The notes under the pieces are model-generated. The model saw only the letters and a list, made by a program, of their open reading frames with translations. It ran no database searches and was not told where the DNA came from. From JBKCUI01 sp052161625 (GTDB lineage: Bacteria; Planctomycetota; Planctomycetia; Pirellulales; Pirellulaceae), in the NCBI GenBank assembly GCA_052161625.1, contig CP197412.1: 64,000 nucleotides of DNA; one strand, written 5' to 3'. Positions 17,760-25,468 of this stretch are shown piece by piece. Each line of letters starts with the position of its first letter. Position 1 is the first letter of the stretch. The translations under genes were made by a program, and so were the position numbers.

Positions 17760-18173
17760 ATGAGTCCCAAGCGAGAATCGTTCACGTCTGCAGGATTGCT
17801 ATTGTTGCGAGTCGGTTTGGGTGGGTTGATGCTGGTGCACGGTATTGCCAAGGTGCAAGGGTTCAGTGCGATGTCGACGGGATTTCCCGACCCCATTGGG
17901 CTGGGTAGCCAATGGAGTTTGATAATGGCGATTGGTGCGGAAGTCGGCTGTTCACTACTGTTGATCGCAGGGTTCGCGACCCGGTTGGCGACGATTCCCT
18001 TGGCTTTTACGATGTTCGTTGCGTTGTTCTTGGTGCACGGTTCTGACCCATGGAAGGTCAAGGAGTTAGCCGCTGTCTACTTGCTAGGCTATCTCTCTCT
18101 TCTCCTAACAGGCCCTGGTTGCTTCTCGCTCGACCATTGCTGCTGGAACAAGTCGAAGCCCTCTGCAACCTAA
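17760..18173 (+). CDS. DoxX-family membrane protein
   Basis: A 137-residue four-helix membrane protein. The DoxX signature is clear: an N-terminal helix with LLLRVGLGGLMLVHGIAKVQGF, then IGAEVGCSLLLIAGFATRLATIPLAFTMFVALFLVHG, and a C-terminal YLLGYLSLLLTGPGCFSLD. DoxX proteins are tied to sulfur, thiol or quinone redox stress. The site GGAGGAGAA precedes the ATG, and a good promoter with a palindrome lies upstream, suggesting control by a small repressor. Its frame resumes after the stop in a membrane-like remnant (see 18174-18326). Confidence 0.9.
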   Translation: MSPKRESFTSAGLLLLRVGLGGLMLVHGIAKVQGFSAMSTGFPDPIGLGSQWSLIMAIGAEVGCSLLLIAGFATRLATIPLAFTMFVALFLVHGSDPWKVKELAAVYLLGYLSLLLTGPGCFSLDHCCWNKSKPSAT

Positions 18174-18326
18174 GTCGCTACGTTAGACTATTTTGCTAAA
18201 CAGGCAGATGCAGGCGTACTCTACCCGTTGTTCTGTTGGCCACTGTTGACAGCCACGGTACTGGGATATGGGTTCTTGCCCCACGCCGTAAAGATATGGC
18301 TGCTACAAAAAACTGGATTTGATTGA
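18174..18326 (+). pseudogene. Possible remnant of a membrane protein C terminus
   Basis: Directly after the DoxX stop, the same frame is open for 50 codons to a TGA at 18324 and encodes a hydrophobic, protein-like text ending LGYGFLPHAVKIWLLQKTG. There is no start codon with a ribosome site. It may be the decayed end of another membrane protein, or read-through sequence of doxX. The family is not recognised. Confidence 0.3.
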
Positions 18327-18369
18327 TGCACTCTCTGTTCAATGCCAACACAATCACGGTGTACACCTT

Positions 18370-19107
18370 CTAAACAACCGCACCAAAGAATGCACCAACA
18401 CCTGCAGTCAATCCCATAGCCAAAGCACCCCAGAACGTGACTCGAACAGCTGCTCGGATGATCGGCGCACCACCGACTTTCGCGCCAAAGCCCCCGAGAA
18501 GAGCAAGAAAGACGATGGAAGTTCCAACCACAATTGGGATCATGGCTGCTTTGGGGGTAACAAGTACGGTGAGGAGTGGCATTGCAGCACCGACCGCAAA
18601 GGTTCCAGCCGAGGCAAGTGCGGCTTGAATGGGTCGAGCGGTAGTCATATCGGAAATACCTAACTCATCCCGCGCATGCGCGGCAATCGCGTCATGCGCC
18701 ATCAGCTGGTCGGCAACTTGATTGGCAAGCTCGACATTCAGTCCTCGCTTGACGTAGATGGTCGCCAATTCTTTGTGTTCGAAATCGCGGTCCGTTGCAA
18801 GCTCTTTGCGCTCCCGATCGAGATCCGCTCGTTCGGTGTCCGCTTGGGAACTGACTGAGACGTACTCTCCGGCGGCCATAGACATAGCACCCGCGACCAA
18901 ACCGGCAACTCCTGCAACCATGATCTCTCCGCTCGCGGCGTTGGAGGCCGCCACTCCCACAATTAGACTGGCTGTTGAGACGATACCATCGTTTGCACCC
19001 AACACCGCGGCTCGCAACCAGCCGATGCGATCCGTTCTGTGCCGTTCAAAATGAAGTCCTCTCACGCTATCCACCTTTCTTTTCTCTTCCAGCGACTGGT
19101 ACGCCAT
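18370..19107 (-). CDS. VIT1/CCC1-type iron/manganese transporter
   Basis: A 245-residue membrane protein of the VIT family: GWLRAAVLGANDGIVSTASLIVGVAA in helix 1, AGAMSMAAGEYVSVSSQADTERADL after helix 2, the cytoplasmic Glu-rich stretch ERKELATDRDFEHKELATIYVKRGL, and three helices at the C terminus. In VIT1 the acidic residues of this middle region bind transferred Fe(II)/Mn(II). No ferritin fusion is present. Divergent from the secreted protein at 19123, with starts 15 bp apart. Confidence 0.9.
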   Translation of the reverse strand: MAYQSLEEKRKVDSVRGLHFERHRTDRIGWLRAAVLGANDGIVSTASLIVGVAASNAASGEIMVAGVAGLVAGAMSMAAGEYVSVSSQADTERADLDRERKELATDRDFEHKELATIYVKRGLNVELANQVADQLMAHDAIAAHARDELGISDMTTARPIQAALASAGTFAVGAAMPLLTVLVTPKAAMIPIVVGTSIVFLALLGGFGAKVGGAPIIRAAVRVTFWGALAMGLTAGVGAFFGAVV

Positions 19108-19122
19108 AGAAGCCTATCCATC

Positions 19123-19668
19123 ATGAAGCAACACCACAACACGCTCATAACGAATTTCGTAATCTCTTGGTTACTGCTGCTAGTGGTCGCGTCGACGACC
19201 TCTCATGCCGATGAAAATCCACCTTTTAAGGTCACCGCGAAGCGGGAAAACGACCGGGTAGTGGTAAAGGCCGAAAAAAACCAGGTGGTATTCTCGGTCC
19301 ATAGCCCATTCGGAATCAGCCACGCCGTCATCGAGCGTGCCGGTGAGCGATGGCCGGACGCAGTGGTGCTTGATCTTCATTTGAAGGGACTAGAAAAGTT
19401 CAGTGCATCGAACGGCAAAGTGACAATCGAAGCATCGGTTTCGAGTCAAGACGGCAGTGTCAGGTTATGGATGGAGGGCAAGGAAGAAACTCCGCTCGAC
19501 AAGAAGAGCCCGTATTGGTTTGAGATTCAGGCGGTCGACAGCGATGGAAAGCCGACCAAGACCTTTCCTTTGAAGGACGGCTGCTTCAGATTGAAACTGC
19601 CGAACGCATTTGTCGATGGGTCCCCAAAGACGATCACATTGAAGTGGATCGACTTTTATCGAAATTAA
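19123..19668 (+). CDS. Secreted hypothetical protein
   Basis: A 181-residue protein with a signal peptide (NFVISWLLLLVVASTTSHA) and a beta-rich mature part (VKAEKNQVVFSVHSPFGISHAVIERAGERWPDAVVLDLHLKGLEKF). The frame is open from 19039, but ATG 19123 gives a normal signal peptide. No family is recognised. It is divergent from the VIT gene, with about 15 bp between the starts. Confidence 0.65.
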   Translation: MKQHHNTLITNFVISWLLLLVVASTTSHADENPPFKVTAKRENDRVVVKAEKNQVVFSVHSPFGISHAVIERAGERWPDAVVLDLHLKGLEKFSASNGKVTIEASVSSQDGSVRLWMEGKEETPLDKKSPYWFEIQAVDSDGKPTKTFPLKDGCFRLKLPNAFVDGSPKTITLKWIDFYRN

Positions 19669-19696
19669 GCAAACGAGGTTAGGGGCGATTGAGCAT

Positions 19697-20179
19697 GTGA
19701 ACAAGTACTTTCCCTATTCGAGAACGGGATCCCTTTGGCGTACTCTCCCATATATCGAACAGAACACTTTGGCTGAGCTCTTTCAATCGGCTAAACACCC
19801 AACTCAGCCTTTTGGATTTAATGGTCAGCTCACTGTTGGTTGGAATCCAGATTTGCGCGCTGCGTTCGGGGCTCGAATATCTAGCTTTCAATGTCCAAGC
19901 ACTCCGTCGGACCGCATTTTCTCGTTAACAGATTCCCTCGGCGCCTTCACGGTTCAATCCGCTGATTACGTAACACCTCGAATACCAGCGGTGCGCCCCG
20001 CAGGGCATCCGCTTTGGTATCAATCGGGCGAGCCGCAGATGAATTTCAATACGGCGATGAGTCCCCCCGATTCACGTAGCGTGGATCCGACTCGTCGTGG
20101 TGCAAAGGCGGCGTCGATTTCAGATGGGTTCAACGAATCAGCAAAGTGCTCCACGCTAATCAGACACATTTATGTCTGA
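19697..20179 (+). pseudogene. DUF1559 protein fragment
   Basis: About 160 codons matching the middle of planctomycete DUF1559 proteins: GSLWRTLPYIEQNTLAELF is the usual segment after the prepilin region, followed by FQCPSTPSDRIF and AASISDGFNES, the segment before the usual C terminus. The prepilin N terminus (about 60 residues) and the C-terminal third are missing, the only start is a GTG, and the end lies in the 3' end of the opposing DUF4832 gene. The fragment is therefore probably non-functional. Compare the intact member at 56322-57296. Confidence 0.65.
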
Positions 20180-21478
20180 TAAAAGTGTCCAACCATCACG
20201 CACTGTCAACTCGTTGGCAAAACGAATCGCCGGACGGTCTTGCCAAGGGTCCCGAATACCGATTCCTAAGCGATAGGTTCCGGGCGGCACGTCAAAGGTG
20301 AGTTGAGCTTTCTCGGAGAATGAGCCGGGTTGCCATTTCCGAATGTCCCAAGTCGTCTCTTGGTGTGTGACCCATTTCCCTGATGGATCGAACAATGCCC
20401 ATTCCACCTTCCACGGGTAGTAAAACGGGGCGACTCCGAGGTTGTTTCCCTTCAACGTAACGATAGCCAGTTGCTTCGACTTCATTTGAGAAGGATGGGC
20501 TACCTCCGTGATCTGAAACTCGTACCCCAGCTTGCGGACAATCTCCTCGCTGCGCTTGCGGAAGATGTCGTCCTTGGGATTTGTCAATGCCGGGCAATAC
20601 GGACCAACCCAGGAGAAGTGAGATCGATCCAGCATGGTTCGTGTCGTCTCGAAATCCTCGCCCAGCCAGCGTTCTGCCTCGCCAGGAACCATCTCACCGC
20701 CGATAGCAGAGACATTCCAGTTGTCGGCACGCTTTTCTCGACGTATTCCTGCGAGAAAGCTCCAGTCTTTGCCGTTATCGGTGTCTTGTGGAAACATATC
20801 GTCGTGGAATCCGAGCCAATCTTGCTTGCCAGCATCTCCTCTGGCGTAGCGAGCCATGAGGCATTTGTTGGGAAACGCTTTGCGGTAGGCATCAATCACA
20901 CGGCGTTCCGTTTCCGGCGAAGCATAGAGTTTCGTTTGAGGGTACGTGTGCCACTCGCCCCAAAAACCAAGCAGGCCCAACTGGATAAATGCGATGCGTG
21001 GATTGTTGTTGTACCGCTTGCCCAGCGCAGCGATCAGTCGCTCCAGTCCCTCAACCATCCGAGGATCGTTATAGTCAGGCGACTTGCCGCCCCCATACTC
21101 CTCGTAGGGAGTCTCTTTCACGCCTGCCTTCCGAAGCCAGTCGGGAAGGCCGGAAGGCTTGGATGGGTAGTCAACATAGACCCGAAAGACGATGTGCTTT
21201 CCCGTTGCCGACTCGACGTTCCAAGACTTCTCCCATTCGTCAAACTGAAAATCGTTCTCCAAAGGTTCAAGTTCTCGCCAGGAGATGTACTGAAACACCA
21301 TCGAGTAAGGCTGGTGAATCTTGCCTGCGTTCGTGTAGGGACACCAGCCCTTGAGTGGATTGTCCAAAGGGCCAGCTTTCGGCTGGGGTCGGATAACGAC
21401 TTCTTCAGCGGAGGCCTGATCTACCAACGCCAGGACCAGAAAGAAGCCCAACTGTGCGCAAAGCACGGATCGCATCAT
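20156..21478 (-). CDS. DUF4832-domain secreted protein (glycoside-hydrolase-like)
   Basis: A 440-residue protein with a signal peptide (RSVLCAQLGFFLVLALVDQASA). The mature part starts with the DUF4874-type text NPLKGWCPYTN..., then YSMVFQYISWRELEPLENDFQFDEWEKSW and RIAFIQLGLLGFWGEWHTYP, whose Glu residues lie where a TIM-barrel glycosidase would have its acid/base. DUF4832 follows and a beta domain closes it. Start ATG 21478 has GGAG about 10 nt upstream (frame open to 21526). It may act on polysaccharide; the substrate is unknown. Its last codons form an ATCAGACA...TGTCTGAT hairpin (about 20157-20178) and overlap the DUF1559 remnant. Confidence 0.85.
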   Translation of the reverse strand: MMRSVLCAQLGFFLVLALVDQASAEEVVIRPQPKAGPLDNPLKGWCPYTNAGKIHQPYSMVFQYISWRELEPLENDFQFDEWEKSWNVESATGKHIVFRVYVDYPSKPSGLPDWLRKAGVKETPYEEYGGGKSPDYNDPRMVEGLERLIAALGKRYNNNPRIAFIQLGLLGFWGEWHTYPQTKLYASPETERRVIDAYRKAFPNKCLMARYARGDAGKQDWLGFHDDMFPQDTDNGKDWSFLAGIRREKRADNWNVSAIGGEMVPGEAERWLGEDFETTRTMLDRSHFSWVGPYCPALTNPKDDIFRKRSEEIVRKLGYEFQITEVAHPSQMKSKQLAIVTLKGNNLGVAPFYYPWKVEWALFDPSGKWVTHQETTWDIRKWQPGSFSEKAQLTFDVPPGTYRLGIGIRDPWQDRPAIRFANELTVRDGWTLLSDINVSD

Positions 21479-21538
21479 GTTCTCGATTCTCCTTCCCGCT
21501 GTGCGGGTCGATTTGCCCTGGATCACTTAGCGGTCAAC

Positions 21539-21865
21539 CTATGTCCGGGGATCTCCATAATACACAGCCAACCAAACCGTTGGCTCGTCAGGGGTAGTCC
21601 ATTCGACCCGATGCTTCTGATGTGCTGGGATATTCATGCAATCGCCGGGCTTCAGTTCCCTTGATTCACCCTCAATCGACAACCGAGCGGCACCTTGTAG
21701 AACAAGCACCCATTCGTGTTGATCTTGGTCGTACCAAAAGCCGTCAGGCGATGAATGACCATGCGAAACAATACGTTCGATGCGCAAGTTGGTCGCTTCG
21801 AGCAAAGTTGTAAAAAGCTCGTCGGGTAAGTTCGACGGGAGATTGGTAAAGAGGTTTACAGTCAT
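21539..21865 (-). CDS. Small cupin-domain protein
   Basis: A 108-residue cupin: VSHGHSSPDGFWYDQDQHEWVLVLQGAARLSIEGE (HGH and E as probable metal ligands) and LKPGDCMNIPAHQKHRVEWTTPDEP (HQKH). Start ATG 21865 overlaps the stop of the upstream minus-strand gene as ATGA, so it is coupled to it. The DUF4832 gene begins about 60 bp downstream. A role as a sugar-binding or sensing partner is only a guess. Confidence 0.86.
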   Translation of the reverse strand: MTVNLFTNLPSNLPDELFTTLLEATNLRIERIVSHGHSSPDGFWYDQDQHEWVLVLQGAARLSIEGESRELKPGDCMNIPAHQKHRVEWTTPDEPTVWLAVYYGDPRT

Positions 21866-22659
21866 GGTCCAATTCTCTGCTCGATGAAACAAGCCAGATT
21901 TTTGGCATCATCGGTTCCGATTCTCAACGTGCCTTTTTTCAAATGCAAGACTACGCAATCCCGGCCCCATAGGTTCCAAACCCAGCCACCACGCATACTC
22001 ATGTGGATACCCCAACCGTCCAAAAGTAACATCTGACCGACTTCGACCTTTACGATTTCGGAATACTGCAAGGTCTTGCGAAACAATGGGACCGGACCAA
22101 AGCGGACTGAAAGCATTTCGCACCGGTCCTCAACCGTCAAGTAATGGAACGAAGCGGCAACGATAATCATTAGCAGGCCAATGGGAGGGAACAGCCAAGG
22201 AATCGGTGGCGCATCTTGGATGGTTTCACCCAAAACAAGGAACACAAGAGCAAGTGCGTAGATCAGTAAGCAAAGTGGGGCCTTCTGAGTGTGGTGGTAA
22301 GTTGGAATTTCTTGGTTACGATTCATAAGTTGGCTTTCATTGACTGCGGCCCTTTTGAATAGCTCTACGCACTTCTCATAGGGCGCTTTCGCTAGTTTGC
22401 TGCCACGCAATCCGTAGTACCCAATGTGTTCAGGCAAATCAGGGTTGTTGAGTTCTTGCGTTTGAATCCCCCACCAGGACCATCGATAAACTCCCGATTT
22501 GCGAATCAGGTTGATGGCTTTATTCCAATCGCCAGCCTTGCGGATCATCGAACTGAGTAGTTCGTGACCTGGCTTCATCAGCTGCTGATAGACGACCCGT
22601 TCCGTCCGGTGGATTGCCCAAAGAGAAAATCGGCTGATGGGAGGAACGGTCTGGAACAT
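21862..22659 (-). CDS. Membrane protein with C-terminal beta domain; N terminus uncertain
   Basis: The frame encodes 265 residues with two different parts. Residues 1-110 are soluble (GDWNKAINLIRKSGVYRWSWWGIQTQELN...), residues about 127-165 hold two hydrophobic helices (PLCLLIYALALVFLVLGE and FPPIGLLMIIVAASFHYL), and the C terminus (EMLSVRFGPVPLFRKTLQYSEIVKVEVGQML...) resembles a PH-like beta domain. An in-frame ATG at 22326 could be the true start of the membrane part; the first 100 residues may be a fused remnant. The first codons touch the 243-bp repeat block. The gene is coupled to the cupin by an ATGA overlap. Confidence 0.55.
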   Translation of the reverse strand: MFQTVPPISRFSLWAIHRTERVVYQQLMKPGHELLSSMIRKAGDWNKAINLIRKSGVYRWSWWGIQTQELNNPDLPEHIGYYGLRGSKLAKAPYEKCVELFKRAAVNESQLMNRNQEIPTYHHTQKAPLCLLIYALALVFLVLGETIQDAPPIPWLFPPIGLLMIIVAASFHYLTVEDRCEMLSVRFGPVPLFRKTLQYSEIVKVEVGQMLLLDGWGIHMSMRGGWVWNLWGRDCVVLHLKKGTLRIGTDDAKNLACFIEQRIGP

Positions 22660-23562
22660 GGATGGACATGATGCACAGGATCTTCAGAATACAGGGGTGT
22701 TATCCTGTCCATCCTGTTCATCCATGTTGGGTTACTACCTGAGTCGCGGCACAAACCACCTGGTGTCCTCCAAGGCGTACTCGTGGTAGGACCAACTGGA
22801 GTACCGAGCCAAAGTTGACGACGACGGCAGCCCTTGTCTTTTGGATTTCGGCACCCACAGATGGATCGAAACAAATAGCGCTGGAGGAACGGTCAGGAAA
22901 ATGGATGGACATGATGCACAGGATCTTCAGAAATCAGGGGTGTTATCCTGTCCATCCTGTTGATCCATGTTGGGTTACTACTTGAGTCGCGGCACAAACC
23001 AACTGGTGTCCTTCTAGGCGTACTCGTGGCAGGACCAACTGGAGTGCCGAGTCAAAGTTGACGACGACAGCAGGCCTTGTCTATTGGATTTCGGCATCCA
23101 CAGATGGATCGAAACAAATAGCGCTGGAGGAACGGTCAGGAACATGGATGGACATGATGCACAGGATCTTCAGAAAACAGGGGTGTTATCCTGTCCATCC
23201 TGTTGATCCATGTTGGGTTACTACCTGAGTCGCGGCACAAACCACCTGGCGTCCTCCAAGGCGTACTCGTGGTAGGACCAACTGGAGTACCGAGTCAAAG
23301 TTGACGACGACGGCAGCCCTTGTCTTTTGGATTTCTGCACCCACAGATGGATCGAAACAAATTGCGAGTAAGGAACGGTCAGGTACATGGACGGACATGA
23401 TGCACAGGATCTTCAGAAGACAGGGGTGTTATCCTGTCCATCCTGTTGATCCATGTTGGGTTACTACCTGAGTCGCGGCACAAACCACCTGGCGTCCTCC
23501 AAGGCGTACTCGTGGTAGGACCAACTGGAGTACCGAGTCAAAGTTGACGACGACGGCAGCCC
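22640..23562. repeat. 243-bp tandem repeat, about 3.8 copies with palindromic arm
   Basis: Four direct copies begin at about 22640, 22883, 23126 and 23369, exactly 243 bp apart; the last is truncated at about 23562. Each contains an imperfect inverted repeat of about 70 bp: ACATGGAT...ACAGGAT then ATCCTGT...ATCCATGT. On the minus strand each ends a short reading frame in the same place (EYALEDTRWFVPRLR, stop); the second copy carries an internal stop. The unit thus looks like the 3' end of a gene plus a downstream hairpin. Adjacent copies differ by scattered substitutions. Confidence 0.9.
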
Positions 23563-23689
23563 TTTGTGGTCATTCCATCGCCGAGTCATTTCCCACCACC
23601 GATTGGAGCGTTTTCGGGTTGCGATGGGGAAAAAGCGCGTTGGGTCAGAAAACCGAACACCGAAGAAAATAGTGAGTAGAAAGTAGACC

Positions 23690-23796
23690 GAGTGGACAAG
23701 GAGAAAGCAGATTCGATAGTTGGGGTGGTCATGAGAGAAAGGACTAACCCCTCTCCGATCCACCTTCTCTACCGCTCAACTTTCTCCTGTCCACTC
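23690..23796. repeat. Inverted repeat of 17-18 bp, hairpin or MITE-like
   Basis: The left arm GAGTGGACAAGGAGAAAG (23690-23707) pairs with the right arm CTTTCTCCTGTCCACTC (23780-23796) with one unpaired A; 72 bp lie between. It sits between the 243-bp repeats and the 3' end of ssrA. It could be a small terminal-inverted-repeat element or a transcript fold. Confidence 0.55.
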
Positions 23797-23799
23797 TCT

Positions 23800-23816
23800 A
23801 TTCGCCAGTGGCGAAT
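23800..23816 (-). terminator. Hairpin at the 3' end of ssrA
   Basis: ATTCGCC-AGT-GGCGAAT is a perfect 7-bp stem starting at the discriminator base of the tmRNA gene, on its downstream side. No T-run follows, so it may be a 3' processing or weak termination structure. Confidence 0.4.
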
Positions 23817-24172
23817 GGAGGCGGCGGGAATTGAACCCGCGTCCCGCGATACTTCCGATACGGCCTCTACATGCTTAGCTAACAGTTATTGGTCTCGCCC
23901 ATTGCGTTCGTTGTCAGCCTCGGTGCAATGCGCCAGCCTCGAGCTTTTTTAACACCAACCGTGCGAGACACGGGCTAATGCGATTCGGAATTGCGACGGA
24001 CACTCCAACGCCTCCGACGGGCATTGGGTATCCGGGTTGCCGTAATTAGGCAGCCAGTGCGAGGTTTTCCTCAGCAATTAAATTTAGTAATCGAGTATTA
24101 ACGTGGCCTCTCGATCAACCACGACATGCCACCAATATCTTCAACTTATCCGGTCGATTCCAGATCGCCCCC
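23816..24172 (-). ncRNA. ssrA: tmRNA
   Basis: The 5' end GGGGGCGATCTGGAATCGAC (from 24172) matches the tmRNA consensus start and pairs with the 3' acceptor CGCCTCC followed by discriminator A at 23816. The T arm GCGGGTTCAATTCCCGC is intact. The tag frame GCT GAG GAA AAC CTC GCA CTG GCT GCC TAA (24075-24046) encodes AEENLALAA. The gene is about 357 nt in one piece, and CCA is not encoded. tmRNA frees stalled ribosomes and marks the nascent peptide for degradation. Confidence 0.96.
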
Positions 24173-24183
24173 GGTCAAGCCCC

Positions 24184-24211
24184 ATTATCGGCGGATGCCA
24201 CCCAAAGGCAA
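24184..24211 (-). promoter_or_regulatory. Candidate ssrA promoter
   Basis: On the minus strand TTGCCT (24211-24206) and GATAAT (24189-24184) are 16 nt apart and end 11 nt before the mature 5' end of the tmRNA, leaving room for a short leader removed by RNase P. Confidence 0.42.
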
Positions 24212-24349
24212 TCCCAGCCCCCCCGATTTCCATAGATTCCCGTTGCAATCGGTCTCTTCCCCTTCCGCCTCCTTCCCATCCCATTCATTTCCAACCCATC
24301 GTTTCGATGTTGACGCAAACTGCCCAAGCCTGCTATTCCTCCCAGAACC

Positions 24350-25468
24350 ATGCTGCTATCTGTCGTTCTACCCGTCTACAACGAACAAGCGGTCTTACCC
24401 GCTTTGATCGATCACCTCCTGCCCGTCCTGGACTCGATCCGCGAGCCCACGGGCCAGCCAATCGACTACGAATTAATCTTCGTCGACGACGGTAGCCGCG
24501 ACGAAACCCCCCACCTGCTCCGCTATTACGGGGACCTCTTCCCCCAAATCCGAATCCTGCAATTCAGCCGTAACTTCGGACAACAAGCCGCGATCACGGC
24601 AGGGCTCGATGTCGCACAAGGTGACGCGGTCCTGGTCATGGACGCTGACCTCCAAGATCCACCGGCCCTGATTCCTGCCATGCTTTCAAAACTACTTGAA
24701 GGCTTTGACGTCGTCTCCACTCGCAAAACCACTCGAGAGGGAGAAACCCTCCGCAAACGATGGACCGCGACGGCGTTCTACAAACTGATGCAACGTACTG
24801 TCGACGAACGCCTCCCCGCCGAAGTCGGCGACTTCCGCCTTTTCTCGCGGGGCGCAGTGGAAGCGATTCGAGCGTTTCGCGAACAGCATCGCTTTATGCG
24901 AGGGCTGGTCGCTTGGCTCGGCTTACGCGAATGCGTCCTCCCCTTCGAACGGCCCGCACGGGCCGCGGGCGAAACCAAATACTCGACGCTGAAATTGATG
25001 CAACTGGCTTGGACTGCCATCAGCTCCTTTAGCGCCCTACCTCTCAAACTCTCCTTGTACGGCGGCATGCTCCTAACGACCCTCGGTATCGTTTACTCAT
25101 TCTACGCCGTCTACGTCGCTCTCTTCGTTTCTACCACCGCGCCCGGTTGGAGCTCGTTGATTTGCTTCCAACTGCTCTTCAACGGCGCCACGTTGATGGC
25201 TGTCGGTTTGGTCGGCGATTACGTCGGTCGCATCTTCGAAGAATCGAAACGGCGTCCCCTCTATGTGGTCGCGGAAACAACCAACTGCACCGAACTTCCT
25301 CACGCCCCCCGCTCGGTCTATCTTCACCGCGCAGCTCCCTACCACTGCGTATCACCATCCGATTCGGTTCCGATGCAGCGCCGTCCCCTCGCGGGCCTTG
25401 CACAAAATAACACCGAACGCGTCACGCGACCGACCAAAGGATCCTCGCACCAACGCGATGCGGCATGA
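24350..25468 (+). CDS. Family 2 glycosyltransferase (polyprenyl-phosphate sugar transferase type)
   Basis: A 372-residue GT2 enzyme: VVLPVYNEQAVLPAL at the start, IFVDDGSRDET (nucleotide-sugar-binding Asp pair), DADLQDPP (DxD-type metal site), and the DPM1/GtrB-like GDFRLFSRGAVEAI. Two C-terminal helices (about residues 232-255 and 270-295) anchor it to the membrane; the last 50 residues are a basic tail. Members transfer a sugar to undecaprenyl phosphate. Its stop overlaps the start of the ArnT-like gene as ATGA, so the pair probably builds and then uses a lipid-linked sugar. Confidence 0.92.
   Translation: MLLSVVLPVYNEQAVLPALIDHLLPVLDSIREPTGQPIDYELIFVDDGSRDETPHLLRYYGDLFPQIRILQFSRNFGQQAAITAGLDVAQGDAVLVMDADLQDPPALIPAMLSKLLEGFDVVSTRKTTREGETLRKRWTATAFYKLMQRTVDERLPAEVGDFRLFSRGAVEAIRAFREQHRFMRGLVAWLGLRECVLPFERPARAAGETKYSTLKLMQLAWTAISSFSALPLKLSLYGGMLLTTLGIVYSFYAVYVALFVSTTAPGWSSLICFQLLFNGATLMAVGLVGDYVGRIFEESKRRPLYVVAETTNCTELPHAPRSVYLHRAAPYHCVSPSDSVPMQRRPLAGLAQNNTERVTRPTKGSSHQRDAA

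Noticed and set aside
23186..23398. Short minus-strand open frames inside the 243-bp repeats
   Set aside because: Their N-terminal text runs through the palindromic arm and is not protein-like; only the common C-terminal piece is of interest and it is interrupted in the second copy.
22640..23562. CRISPR array
   Set aside because: Units are 243 bp and alike over their whole length, with no unique spacers and no cas gene in the window.
22640..23562. Integron attC cassette array
   Set aside because: Palindromes lack the GTTRRRY core and no integrase is present; each unit holds the same sequence rather than different cassettes.
23816..24172. A tRNA gene at the 3' end of ssrA
   Set aside because: The T arm and acceptor belong to the tmRNA; no anticodon arm is present and a tag frame and tmRNA-type 5' end are.
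24103..24495. Plus-strand open frame overlapping the tmRNA gene and the GT2 start
   Set aside because: It covers tmRNA sequence and the leader of the GT2 gene; composition is Pro/Ser-rich and not protein-like.
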